64,000 nucleotides of DNA, taken from assembly GCF_018143015.1 (NCBI RefSeq), contig NC_054741.1, positions 37,662,510 to 37,726,509 on the forward strand, written 5' to 3'. Position 1 is the stretch's first letter; the number at the start of each line of letters is the position of its first letter. Made by a program: the position numbers and the translations under genes. The stretch is from Lytechinus variegatus. Lineage: Eukaryota; Echinodermata; Echinoidea; Temnopleuroida; Toxopneustidae. Below the pieces are notes generated by a model that did no database searches, was not told the origin of the DNA, and saw only the letters and a program-made list of their open reading frames with translations. Positions 45,404 through 56,213 of the stretch are shown in pieces.

Positions 45404-45983
45404 AGGAAACCCAAGCCCAAGAATAGAAGTAATCTTATTGGAAAGAGTAAAATGAGAGGAACAATTTAAAAAAAGTTTCATCAAAATCGGTTATGAAATA
45501 AGCAAGTTATGGGAGTATGAAAACTCTTGTTGAACTTTCTATGGGCATCCTCAAATTTGCAAACGTGCTTCAAAATGGCTGATTTTGTGGACAACTCTCC
45601 ATTTGTTTTGTACACAAATTTTCAGAGTTTCCTCATTATCTTTCAAATTACATCTTGCCTCCTACTGAGCACCACAAGATGTCATGGGAAAATATAATCC
45701 ACACCATATATGTCAAGGTCAGGAGGAGAAAATATGAAATATGTAAAATAGAGGGGGAAATCTGAAAATTTGTGTAGAACACAAATGGAGAGTTGTCCAC
45801 AAACTCAGCCATTTTGAAGCACGTTTGCCAATTTGAGGATCCACATAGTAAGTACAACAAGACTTTCTAATCGTCCGTAACTTTCTTATTTCATAATCGA
45901 TTTTGATGAAACTTTTTTTTAATTGTTTCTCTCATTTTACTCTTTCCAATAAGATTGCTTCTCTTCTTGGGTTTTGGTTTCCT
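45404..45983. mobile_element. TTAA-flanked foldback element 3
   Basis: This 580 bp element is flanked by TTAA (45400-45403 and 45984-45987). The ends AGGAAACCCAAGCCCAAG and CTTGGGTTTTGGTTTCCT pair, as do arms of about 200 bp (GTGGACAACTCTCCATTTG with CAAATGGAGAGTTGTCCAC). The arms carry TTTCATCAAAATCGGTTATG then AAATAAGCAAGTTATG. Confidence 0.88.
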
Positions 45984-46213
45984 TTAAATTATTCAACCAA
46001 AGTGCCCTTATCTTTATTTTGGAGAGTGGGGTTCGCATTGATAATATGGTACAGAACATCCGTGCTGAACTCAAGTAAGCATATTTCAATATGATATTAC
46101 CCGTTGCTACGTCTGGCAAGTCTATGGCTAGATTTCAGGTTGTCGTGTAGAACGTTGGTTTTAAAAGGTAGTCATTAATGAGTGCATTGGTAAACATGTC
46201 TCTTCAGCTGCAC

Positions 46214-46695
46214 CTATGACCGAACAGGAGGTAGGGCACCGAAGTCTCCAACAGTAACACTACCAACACAACTAGTAACCTCTTTTCCCTTGGGCCAGGC
46301 CCTCTTAACCCTACCCTGAGAGGGCGTCCCTCTACACTCTGTTGCTGACGTCAGTGGCGACACCTGCTTTCTTCTGGCATATCTCCCGCCAGGATTGAAA
46401 CGCTCAATGGCTGAATGGAAAATCTTGGAGATACCAGTTCTCTTTGCGTCTCGGACGTCGTTCACCTTCTTCGCTTTACCCGCGAGTATAAATACAAGAA
46501 CAGCCATGAGGATTTCCTCAAGTCTCATAAGACTCTGGAACGCCCACCAAGGCCAGGCTGGTACCACCACCAGGTCAGAGAAGATACCAAACACACCAAA
46601 TGCACCGTATATGTGAGTCGAGCAGCTCGCAACGGCTATCCCACTGCATACCATGATGTTGCGATGAAGACGCATGGCTTTCTTATCTTGACTTC
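46214..46695 (-). CDS. PRRT-like exon with last two TM segments and tail
   Basis: The acceptor is TTTTTATACAG. It reads [20 protein letters not shown], then hydrophobic segments and [20 protein letters not shown], a PRRT-family hallmark. It ends [11 protein letters not shown] before TAG. Confidence 0.82.
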
Positions 46696-49600
46696 CTGTA
46701 TAAAAACCAACAACAACAACAATAACAGTATTAATAATAATAATTGCCTTTAGAATCCTTGTATAGTCAATATTTCACGTGTAATTATATTTTAAGTTAG
46801 TTTTCAAATTTGTTTTCTTTTTTTTCTTTTTTATATGACAAAAATCTACCCAAAAATATTTCTCCGTGGCGTCGATTTATTTGCTTCATCAAGTAAAATT
46901 GAATAATAAAAATCATACTTCATGATAATGCATGGCTGATGCTCATAGCTATGACCTTAAATTGCAATGCAGACCATGTTATTTAGCTTGTCCCTCACAA
47001 TTCGTGTGAATGTGGGATTCTCGATGCATCGTTAAGGAGATCCATCAAGTTTGCCCATGTAGTTATACTGTCTACACGACACATGCGAGTCACCTGCATA
47101 TTGATCTACTAGTTATACCCGAAAGGTAATCAATATCATATCAATGCATTTATAGTATAGAACGACAGAGTTCAGACTGAATATTTTGTGTGGAGTCATC
47201 TTTAATTTAATGGTACGACTGAGTAATAACAAGGTCTGATTATTTGACATACCTAGAACAGACAGAGAAGGGAAAGGTGTATAAACTTCTACAATGGTAG
47301 GGAGATTATTGAACAATGCCGTTTGAATTAGGCCATCCACGGAAAGTGTTTTTATTTGAAATAAACGGTGAAGTGCTTGGTTAGCTCATCAAGTACACAT
47401 TCAAATGATCTATACCAATATCAGTAACCTAGCAACTCCAGTCATTGAGTTAGCTCACCATGTTGGCATTTTAGTTTGCATTACACTCCAAAACTGACTT
47501 CGCTCGAAAATTAAGACTGTAAACGGGTAGGAGTGTGCATGTGCGGTGCATGTGTGAGTTTATTTGTGATTTTGGGTGTATTTGTGTTTGGAGAGCCAAT
47601 TTGAAACAACTGAGAATAGTGTATAAGCATCAAAACAGGAATTGATAATCATATTCCATGGTGATTTAAATGTATGCCTCACTGGTGTGGAGTTTAATAG
47701 AGCAATCAACTAAAAAAAAAGGCACCCGCAATCTATGCACTCTTAAAACAGTTTTCCCAACATCGGGTGAAATGGATACATGTATACTTGCTGGGTAAAA
47801 TAGAACCAAACACTTTGTGAATTTTATGCAATGTTGCCTTGACATTTACACTTTAAATTTGCATTTTGCCCAACATGGGGAAAAATTACACAGCAAACAT
47901 GCTTGTTTCCTTTGTAATATATATATATATATATACATATAAATATTGAAAAATATTCACAACCGAACTCAACTAACAAACATCATTTTGGTAGCTTCAT
48001 AAATATATAATATTGTATACTCGCCTTGCATGTTTTTCTTCTGACTCAAACTAGACTTGAAATTCGCTTTGATGAGTTGACTGACCCTGAAATAACCAAC
48101 CGCTAAAAGTGCACTCCATGTTATGTAGATTATTTGACACATAAGCAGCAACCCTTTCATGTCGATGAAAAATGAAACGAGAACGTCCGTTCCTAGAACT
48201 ACTAAGAAGTGTACACCACAAACTCGTGCAACAGCAGAGAATTTTTGAAAGCGAGGAGGCGCCAAAGAAACCTTTGTTGTATCGATAAGAACGAGTAACA
48301 GTGTGGAAAGAACAGCTGTGAGACAAGGAAACCCAATGGACCACATCATGCGGGAGAGGAGAATTGGTGTATTTTCTCGCGCTCCGTATGGATTTACAAA
48401 GAGTGAGATGGACCGAGTGACCCCAAATATTAAGAGAAGTGTGTTTAAGGTTGCAGTAAGTGACCTGGAGCCCGTACGATGCCTGTCTCCAAAGACACTC
48501 ATGACAACATGACTGGCATACGTCCCAACAAGTATAAACCCGATGGCAAAACCATATATATGTAAGCCCCAAGCCGGTCCAAGCAAGTCAAAAGCTTTAT
48601 TCCAATCTGGTCCAGGCTCGGGCCAAGGCTCTCCTTCTGGTTCTGGTTCAGCGGTTGAATTTGAAAAGGGTTCTGGTTCACCTTCATGTTCAGGTACTGG
48701 TTCACTTTCTCCTTCTGCTGTTGGTTCAGGTTCACTTTCTCCTTCTGCCGTTGGTTCAGGTTCACTTTCTCCCTCTGCTGTTGGTTCTGGTTCACTTTCT
48801 CCTTCTGCAGTTGGTTCAGGTTCACTTTCTCCTTCTGCTGTTGGTTCTGGTTCACTTTCTCCTTCTGCTGTCGGTTCGGGTTCACTTTCTCCTTCTGCTG
48901 TTGGTTCAGGTTCGCTTTCCCCTTCTGCAGTTGGTTCGCTTTCTCCTTCTGCTGTTGGTTCAGGTTCGCTTTCTCCCTCTGCAGTTGGTTCAGGTTCACT
49001 TTCCCCTTCTGCAGTAGGTTCAGGTTCACTTTCTCCTTCTGCCGTTGGTTCGGGTTCACTTTCTCCTTCTGCAGTTGGTTCAGGTTCACTTTCTCCTTCT
49101 GCAGTTGGTTCAGGTTCACTTTCTCCTTCTGCAGTTGGTTCAGGTTCGCTTTCTCCTTCTGCTGTTGGTTCAGGTTCACTTTCTCCTTCTGCAGTTGGTT
49201 CGGGTTCACTTTCTCCTTCTGCAGTTGGTTCAGGTTCACTTTCCCCTTCTGCAGTTGGTTCGGGTTCACTTTCTCCTTCTGCTGTTGGTTCAGGTTCACT
49301 TTCCCCTTCTGCAGTTGGTTCGCTTTCTCCTTCTGCTGTTGGTTCAGGTTCGCTTTCTCCCTCTGCAGTTGGTTCAGGTTCACTTTCCCCTTCTGCAGTA
49401 GGTTCAGGTTCACTTTCTCCTTCTGCCGTTGGTTCGGGTTCACTTTCTCCTTCTGCAGTTGGTTCAGGTTCACTTTCTCCTTCTGCAGTTGGTTCAGGTT
49501 CACTTTCTCCTTCTGCTGTTGGTTCAGGTTCGCTTTCTCCTTCTGCTGTTGGTTCAGGTTCACTTTCTCCTTCTGCTGTTGGTTCGGGTTCACTTTCTCC

Positions 49601-50716
49601 TTCTGCAGTTGGTTCAGGTTCACTTTCCCCTTCTGCAGTTGGTTCGGGTTCACTTTCTCCTTCTGCAGTTGGTTCGGGTTCACTTTCCCCTTCTAAAGTT
49701 GGTTCGGGTTCGCTTTCTCCTTCTGCTGTTGGTTCGGGTTCGCTTTCTCCTTCCGCTGTTGGTTCAGGTTCACTTTCTCCTTCTGCTGTTGGTTCGGGTT
49801 CACTTGCTCCTTCTGCTGTTGGTTCTGGTTCACTTTCTCCTTCTGCTGTTGGTTCAGGTTCACTTTCCCCTTCTGCAGTTGGTTCGCTTTCTCCTTCTGC
49901 TGTTGGTTCAGGTTCGCTTTCTCCCTCTGCAGTTGGTTCTGGTTCACTTTCCCCTTCTGCAGTAGGTTCAGGTTCACTTTCTCCTTCTGCAGTCGGTTCA
50001 GGTTCACTTTCTCCTTCTGCTGTTGGTTCGGGTTCACTTTCTCCTTCTGCTGTTGGTTCTGGTTCACTTTCTCCTTCTGCTGTTGGTTCAGGTTCACTTT
50101 CTCCCTCTGCAGTTGGTTCAGGTTCACTTTCTCCTTCTGCTGTTGGTTCGGGTTCGCTTTCTCCTTCTGCTGTTGGTTCAGGTTCACTTTCTCCTTCTGC
50201 TGTTGGTTCAGGTTCACTTTCTCCTTCTGCAGTTGGTTCAGGTTCACTTTCCCCTTCTGCAGTTGGTTCAGGTTCACTTTCTCCTGCAGTTGGTTCAGGT
50301 TCACTTTCTCCTTCTGCAGTTGGTTCAGGTTCGCTTTCTCCTTCTGCAGTTGGTTCAGGTTCACTTTCTCCTTCTGCAGTTGGTTCAGGTTCACTTTCTC
50401 CTGCAGTTGGTTCGGGTTCACTTTCTCCTTCTGCTGTTGGTTCCGGAGTTCCTCCAGATCTTTTCTCTCGAATTAAATACAGGTTTTCCAGTTCACCTTT
50501 TCTTTCATTCATATTTTTTTGTTTCCAACCGGTGAACATTGCCATCAAATGTGGAACAATGCTGCTATAAACATCATTTTCTTCATGTCTTACTTTCCCT
50601 GTGTCCTCTGCCTCTGTCGTCATTTTCTCTGCAGACTTTAGCGAAAGAGTCTGAACTGAAAAAATGACTGCGAAAAGCAAGATTGGACCTGTTCTTTGAA
50701 TGAAATTCATGTTCAT
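46214..50716 (-). CDS. PRRT3/PRRT4-like multi-pass membrane protein with ~58 acidic decapeptide repeats, 1057 aa
   Basis: Two exons (48025-50716 and 46214-46695) join into 1057 residues. A probable signal peptide (about 1-26) is followed by a short spacer, a furin-type REKR site (83-86) and an array of about 58 [10 protein letters not shown] repeats (90-670). The C-terminal region resembles proline-rich transmembrane proteins 3/4: [42 protein letters not shown] and [19 protein letters not shown] count about seven hydrophobic segments (near 715, 755, 791, 829, 855, 912 and 949). The protein should therefore be a surface or secretory-pathway protein with a very acidic stalk. PRRT3/4 function is poorly known. 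The cytosolic tail is basic ([22 protein letters not shown]). A possible 5' UTR splice acceptor (TTCTTTTCAG) lies upstream at about 50858. A candidate AATAAA (minus strand) is at 46013-46018. Confidence 0.87.
46696..48024 (-). other. Intron of the PRRT-like gene
   Basis: The intron has GC-AG ends and is about 1.33 kb. It contains a TA microsatellite (about 47920-47936). No nested gene was recognised. Confidence 0.7.
48025..50716 (-). CDS. PRRT-like exon with signal peptide, repeat array and TM1-5
   Basis: It starts at the first ATG ([20 protein letters not shown]); a second Met two codons later is equally possible. It ends ...[10 protein letters not shown] plus one base. The frame stays open for 18 more codons, but the phase of the next exon fits a donor CAAG|GCGAGT, that is, a GC-AG intron. 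The nearby GT (GTATAC, three bases later) would put a stop in the next exon. Confidence 0.85.
48707..50449 (-). repeat. Coding 30-bp minisatellite (decapeptide [10 protein letters not shown])
   Basis: About 58 units encode [10 protein letters not shown]. Three units are 24 bp (SEPTAEGE) and a few are 27 bp (SEPEPTAGE), all preserving frame. Only two amino-acid substitutions were noticed in the array (a Leu for Ala near 49695 and an Ala for Glu near 49803). DNA variation is otherwise confined to codon third positions. The array has no stop in several frames, which explains long spurious open frames on both strands. Confidence 0.95.
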
Positions 50717-50857
50717 TACTTCATCACCAGCTACCAGTATTCTTGTTAATGGTTTGAGTAGATGAAGCCTACAATGTTTTTCAGTTCACATGGGTACGGT
50801 TGTATTTGAGCTCCTCCAGTTCTGTTCGAAATCCTTCATTGTCGGTTGCTTTAGTCT

Positions 50858-51269
50858 GAAAAGAATATGAAAAGAAAAATAATCATTCAACGTATTTATA
50901 ATTCTAAGTAAATAATTTTGAATTGTAACTTATGGTATCAGTTCCTCATATTCAACGGACTATCAGCAAAACAGATTCTTTTTTTCTTTCGCTCAGAAAC
51001 TGTAAAATTAATCAATTATACATTGATTTAAAACAACGTGAAATTTGAAATGTTATAAAGTCAGAAAAGGTTCCCACTTCAAACAATTCCAAAACATATA
51101 TATACGTATATGTATATACTATCGATCTTACTTATATTTCCAAGGTATTTCAAAATGACAAAAACAACAAAATCTGTTTGAGATGAGAAGATATCAAAGT
51201 ATCCATGAAGGTTTGAAACACAAAATAAATTTGCTAACAATCAAAATGAATGACAATTTTTCCCTGAAA
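50858..51269. other. Upstream flank of the PRRT-like gene
   Basis: AT-rich sequence without a recognised promoter motif. If the acceptor at 50858 is used, the true first exon and promoter lie further right. Confidence 0.45.
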
Positions 51270-53095
51270 CAGTGGCGTAATCACGGGGAGGGGGTACGTG
51301 CCCCTCCCCCCACCGGCTGGCAAAAAAATGGGGGGAGAAACATAGGGAGAAAGTAAAGGAAACGTATTGGGGGGGGGGAAAAATAAATTATGCATAATTA
51401 TATTACAGAAGAAATATTTGTTAATAACTTAATGAAACATAATTTGTTTCTGGTTTAAGGGATGGTCCGGACTGAAAATATTTATATTTTAATACATAGA
51501 GTAGAATTCACTGAGCAAAATGCCGAAAATTTCATCAAAATCGGATAACAAATGATAAATTTATTGAAGTTTAAAGTTTAGCAATATTTTGTGAAAACAG
51601 TCGTCATGAATATTCATTAGGTGGGCTGATGATGTCACATCCCCACTTTCCGTTTTCTTATGTTATTGAATAAAATCATATTGTTTTCATTATTTCATAC
51701 TTTTGTGAATAATATGCCTCTCTGATAATAAAATAAGTTGCAGCAATTTATATCTAATGCACTAAATTAGTTGTCAATCCAATTTTTCTAGTTTTTGGAG
51801 GAAAAAAAATGAATAAACCTAATTTCATATAATAAAATACAAAAGAACAAGTGGGGATGTGACATCATCAGCCCACCTAATGAATATTCATGACGACTGT
51901 TTTCACAAAATATTGCTAAACTCTAAAATTCAATAACTTTCTTATTTGTTATCCGATTTATTTTCGGGATTTTTCTCAGTGAATTTTACTCGATTTATCC
52001 CGGACCATCCCTTTAATGAGATGAATAATCCTGTTCAAGGGGATTAAATAATACTAAAACATCCCATTTTCAGTCAGTATATACACCACCTATATTTCCT
52101 TTTATTATTTCATGTAGTGACATATGCTTCTTTTTCATGACTTCTTAAAGTGATTGCCCCCTTTTAAGATCTTGAATATAAAACATTTCCAGTCAGTGCT
52201 TAAGTTCGCATCATTGGATTTAATTCCTAAAAAACAACCCATAAAATGTTCCCCTTTTTTTGGTCTGAATATCATTTTTGTAGCCCGCGCCTTGCGCTCG
52301 CATCTGTTTGTTAATGAAATATGTATGGTCTTAATGAATTCCTACAAACAAGCCTGAGAATGCCCCTCTTCAGGTCTGTTTGATTACAAACATTTGCTTA
52401 CAATGTCCCCCTTTTTAGATCTGAATATCACATTTTTCCAGCTCGCATCGTTTGGTTAGTGAAATACGTATGGTCTTAATGAATACACAAACAAGCCTTA
52501 GAATGCCCCTCTTCGGGTCTGATTACAAATAATTGCTTATAATATCATTTTTTAAGGTCTGAATATAAAAAAAACTTTCAGTTCGCGCTTCGCACACGCA
52601 GTATTTGATTATATAGCGATGTTCAAAATTACAGTGACTACAAAAAGCGCTTCATGTGTTTAGGTGTAATTCTGGAAAAAAAAATCAGCTCGCGCTTGGT
52701 GCTCACATTAGATGACTATGGTGAGATATGTAAACTTATCATGAATTCCTAAAAACAGTCCTTAAAATAACCTTGTTTGGGGTCACTATATAAAAAATTT
52801 CAGCTCGTGCTTCGCGCTCACATTGTTTGTTTAGCGAGACAGGTATACGTATCATGATTTTAAAAAATTACTTACAATTACCTTTTTAGGTCTGAATATC
52901 AACAGTTTTAAGCTCCCGCTTCGCGCTCGCGTTATTTGATCACAGTGCGATACATATCCTTTAATGGCACATTCCTTAAAATATCTCTATTAGGTTAATA
53001 TACCTGGATATTAAGCGCGCTTCGTGCGCCAACTAATTAACTTATTTTTTGCTGGTGCCCCCTCCCCCTACGCCGTGACCCACGGTACGCTACTA
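51270..53095. mobile_element. hAT-like element C, 'CAGTGGCGTA' type, with a nested foldback
   Basis: The left end CAGTGGCGTAATCACGGGGA and the right end, in reverse complement TAGTAGCGTACCGTGGGTCA, match. The flanks CCCTGAAA and TCCTGATA agree at 6 of 8 bases. Internal units repeat a GCTCGCGCTTCGCGCTCGC-like core about every 130 bp. The foldback at 51459-52012 is nested inside. No transposase was recognised. Confidence 0.78.
51459..52012. mobile_element. TTAA-flanked foldback element 4
   Basis: This 554 bp element is flanked by TTAA (51455-51458 and 52013-52016). The ends GGGATGGTCCGGACTGAAAA and CCCGGACCATCCCT pair. Arms of about 200 bp include GATGATGTCACATCCCCACT with AGTGGGGATGTGACATCATC. 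The arms carry TTTCATCAAAATCGGATAAC. Confidence 0.9.
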
Positions 53096-55980
53096 TCCTG
53101 ATATTTCAGCGATCATTTCACATTCATTTTTCCGAGTCAATTCTGAATCTTCTAAAAAAAATACCCGTAAAATCTTCTTCTATATTTTTTTGTTGTTGCT
53201 CAAAAACTCAGCAATCAGATTATATGGATTATGTGAAAATGAAATAGCGTAAATAGTTTTAGCTAATTTTCCAAGACCTTTGTACAATTAACGAGATAAC
53301 GAATGTGATCCGTATTGAAGTGGCAGTGGCCTGTTGTACCAAATTGACCTTTATGAAGTTGCATTGTCAGGATTGTGCTAAATGAATCTAAATTAGCAAG
53401 ATTGATGCGTATTGCAATTGTATTGTTAAAACAAAAAGTGCCTGAAATAAAGTTCGTAAGTGGGATATATATTCAAATATTGAGGAAATTGAAGTGGTAT
53501 GATTATGAACCACCTTTATTTCTCGTATTATTTACCGCCGATAGTTGGCCTCCCGGTTGAACTGACATATATGGAGAGAGAGATAGAGAGTTTGGCGTGT
53601 TGGCTGATTATAACTCAATTTATTTCGAATTAAGTGATAATGTGACGTACACTTCGCACCAACACGCAGGCTAAGCGGGTTCCGTATCCCAGTAAAAGAA
53701 TTATCCTGATTGTTTATTCATTGAACCGTATGGCATTTCAGCATCGATTGCTTAACATTTTCATATCATGCCGAACCAGGCAATTTGAGGAAAATTTCAA
53801 ATGCCCAAGTAATAATGATCTCCGTAAATCGACCACGCGAATGGTAAAGATATATACCACTGGAAATACCATGTTTATTAAGGGTTAATGATAGGAAGGG
53901 CATTTTTAAAATTACAATATTGCGTCTTAACAATAAACAGCCGATAATATTTGGAAAATCAAAGAGGAATGGATTGTGCTACGTGCTTAATGGATAATCG
54001 GAAGATATTGTTCACCCCTTAAATCAAATAATGCATCTGTTATAGCTCCTAATTTGCAAATAAAACAGATAACATATTTTAAAGCCTAATCATCCCATTA
54101 ATCAAAAAGATTAAATTCTCACAATAAGTTTGATCTGTCATTGATAAGAATTCTAAAAAAAACACCACAAACACTGATTATAGGTAATCAAACCTTACAA
54201 ATCATTCGAAAATTACTACCATTAATATTCTTTCCTTTTTTTGGATAATCGGAAACGTTTGAAAGCTTTAAAAATACCACCTTTAAGTTGCCTTTTGTCT
54301 CATCTCCCCCCCCCCCCTCTCTCTCTCTCTTCTGTCCCTCTTAAAACCAACTTCCTTTTTTTAATGGAATCTCTTCCAACCAGTTGACATCTAAAAATCA
54401 TCCCATTTCACATCCGTTAATTTTCAAATTTGAAATATAGAATGATGTTATTGTCCTTGAATGCAATATGCGGATTCTTTTATGTAGGAGTAATATTCCC
54501 TAACTGGATAAAGGTACATCACTTATCTCATAATCAAATCAAGACCTCTGAAGTTACATGGACGCCTTCGTGAGATACCTGACCGATGTCTTCAGAAAAG
54601 GCATGTACCTATATCACCGGAAACACCTAAATATATTTGTTAATCCAATAACAGAAAAGAGAGGACACTGTTATAAGTAAATCTATACTCGTAACCTGAT
54701 TTTGCAAAGTGAATTATTGATTAAATGGGTGGTAAATTTGGCGAGAAAGGTGTAATACCAATGGGATAGCATCTATCTTTTAAATTTGAAAATACGGAGC
54801 ACTATGGGTCAGTCTTTGATCTCTGATTCTTGTAAAAAAAAGATAATGTAAAACGCTTTATGATATGGTTGGTATACAAACCTTTCCTGACTAAAATGTA
54901 GCGTATTTTACTTTATCAGTATGTGACGTGGACTCTCCTTTTACATATTATCAATGTTGTGCTTGTATCCGTTTCTTAAATTCAAGCGAAAGTCTAATAT
55001 ACCATATCATTTACATGATCCATTAATGAAGACATTTTTAATTCTCTATTAATTAATATCAATTCTATTTGTGATAGACGCGACCTCCATTCTACAACAT
55101 TTCGTGGAATTAATATTAAATGGTTAATTTTTTCTAGTATTGGATTTCGATATAATCTTTATATCAAAGAGCACATGGAATAACATTTTTGCCAGTAATA
55201 GACATCGATCATGGTTTAAAAAAAGTTTAGGTGGTTAATTTTGCTATTACAATAAGGAACACATGTATTCTTGAAAATGCAACCTGTTAGCATATAGACC
55301 GATTAAATGTACTTTGGAGATACATGCACGGTGTACACAGAATCTTCCGAATTAGCACACACACAAAAAAGAACAACCTCTGCGTTTTATGTCGTAAAAA
55401 TGCATAAATTTAACTTGAGTTCGAAAAAAAACACGAAAAAGCCATTGACAATTTTCTACTCTAAATGAAGATCAACCTACTTGGAATGAAAACAGTTAAT
55501 GAAAGGATCGTTAGCATTTCCGAAGGAAATTGGGTCAGATATTCCTCCAAACGGTGTTTTCAAATCGTTCCACGCCAGGCAGTTTTCGGAAACAAATTAA
55601 CATGTCGACGATCCTTCCACATGATAATTGAAACTCAGGCTGAGGGAATCTCTGGGAAAATAACCATTTGCTCGACCTCATTTTTTTAACAATTCTTTTG
55701 TTAGTCACACATGTGACAAGTGCAATTCTTCAACATGACTTATTTACAATATGAACATAATACTTCGCTAAGAAAATTGTTCACTGTTTTGCGGATCGGG
55801 AGTTAAATAATCTACAGGTATAGCTACATCACAGATACAATAATGGTGAATGCTTTGTTAATCTAATTAGTTTCCCATGTGCACACATGTTTTAATCCGA
55901 CACACTTAAAATGTTAGGCAACATTAATATTACATTCTCTCTGTTAGCCAAGCTATTTTTAAATCGGATTAATTTCAGAA
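53096..55980. other. AT-rich intergenic spacer
   Basis: No gene or repeat family was recognised. A C-run/CT microsatellite occurs at about 54307-54331. Short open frames lack any recognisable motif. Confidence 0.6.
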
Positions 55981-56213
55981 AAATGGCCGTACGCAGAAAA
56001 AATTCCGAGGGGGGGCAAGACGCGTAAAAAATCAAAGAAACTAAAAAAGCGAGCTCCTCATGGGGGTGCTTGTGCATTTTCGAAAGTGAAATAAAAGGAT
56101 TTCGTGCACACTTTAGGTATTATTATGAAAATTGTCAGTAAAAAGAAAAGTAGGTTTCCAAATTTTCTGGGGGAGGGGCAACTGCCCCCCCCCCTCACTG
56201 CGTATGGCCATGT
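55981..56213. mobile_element. Small G-rich inverted-repeat element
   Basis: ATGGCCGTACGCAG at the left and CTGCGTATGGCCAT at the right are inverted repeats. Each is followed inward by a G-rich run (GGGGGGGCAAG and GGGGAGGGGCAACTG). The length is about 230 bp; it resembles a deleted hAT-type element. Confidence 0.7.

Noticed and set aside
48543-50570. 675-residue antisense open frame ([10 protein letters not shown] repeats) and other long frames over the same array
   Set aside because: The 30-bp repeat length keeps several frames free of stops. The opposite strand has a signal peptide, furin-type site and PRRT-like membrane segments in frame, whereas these frames have no meaningful flanking sequence.
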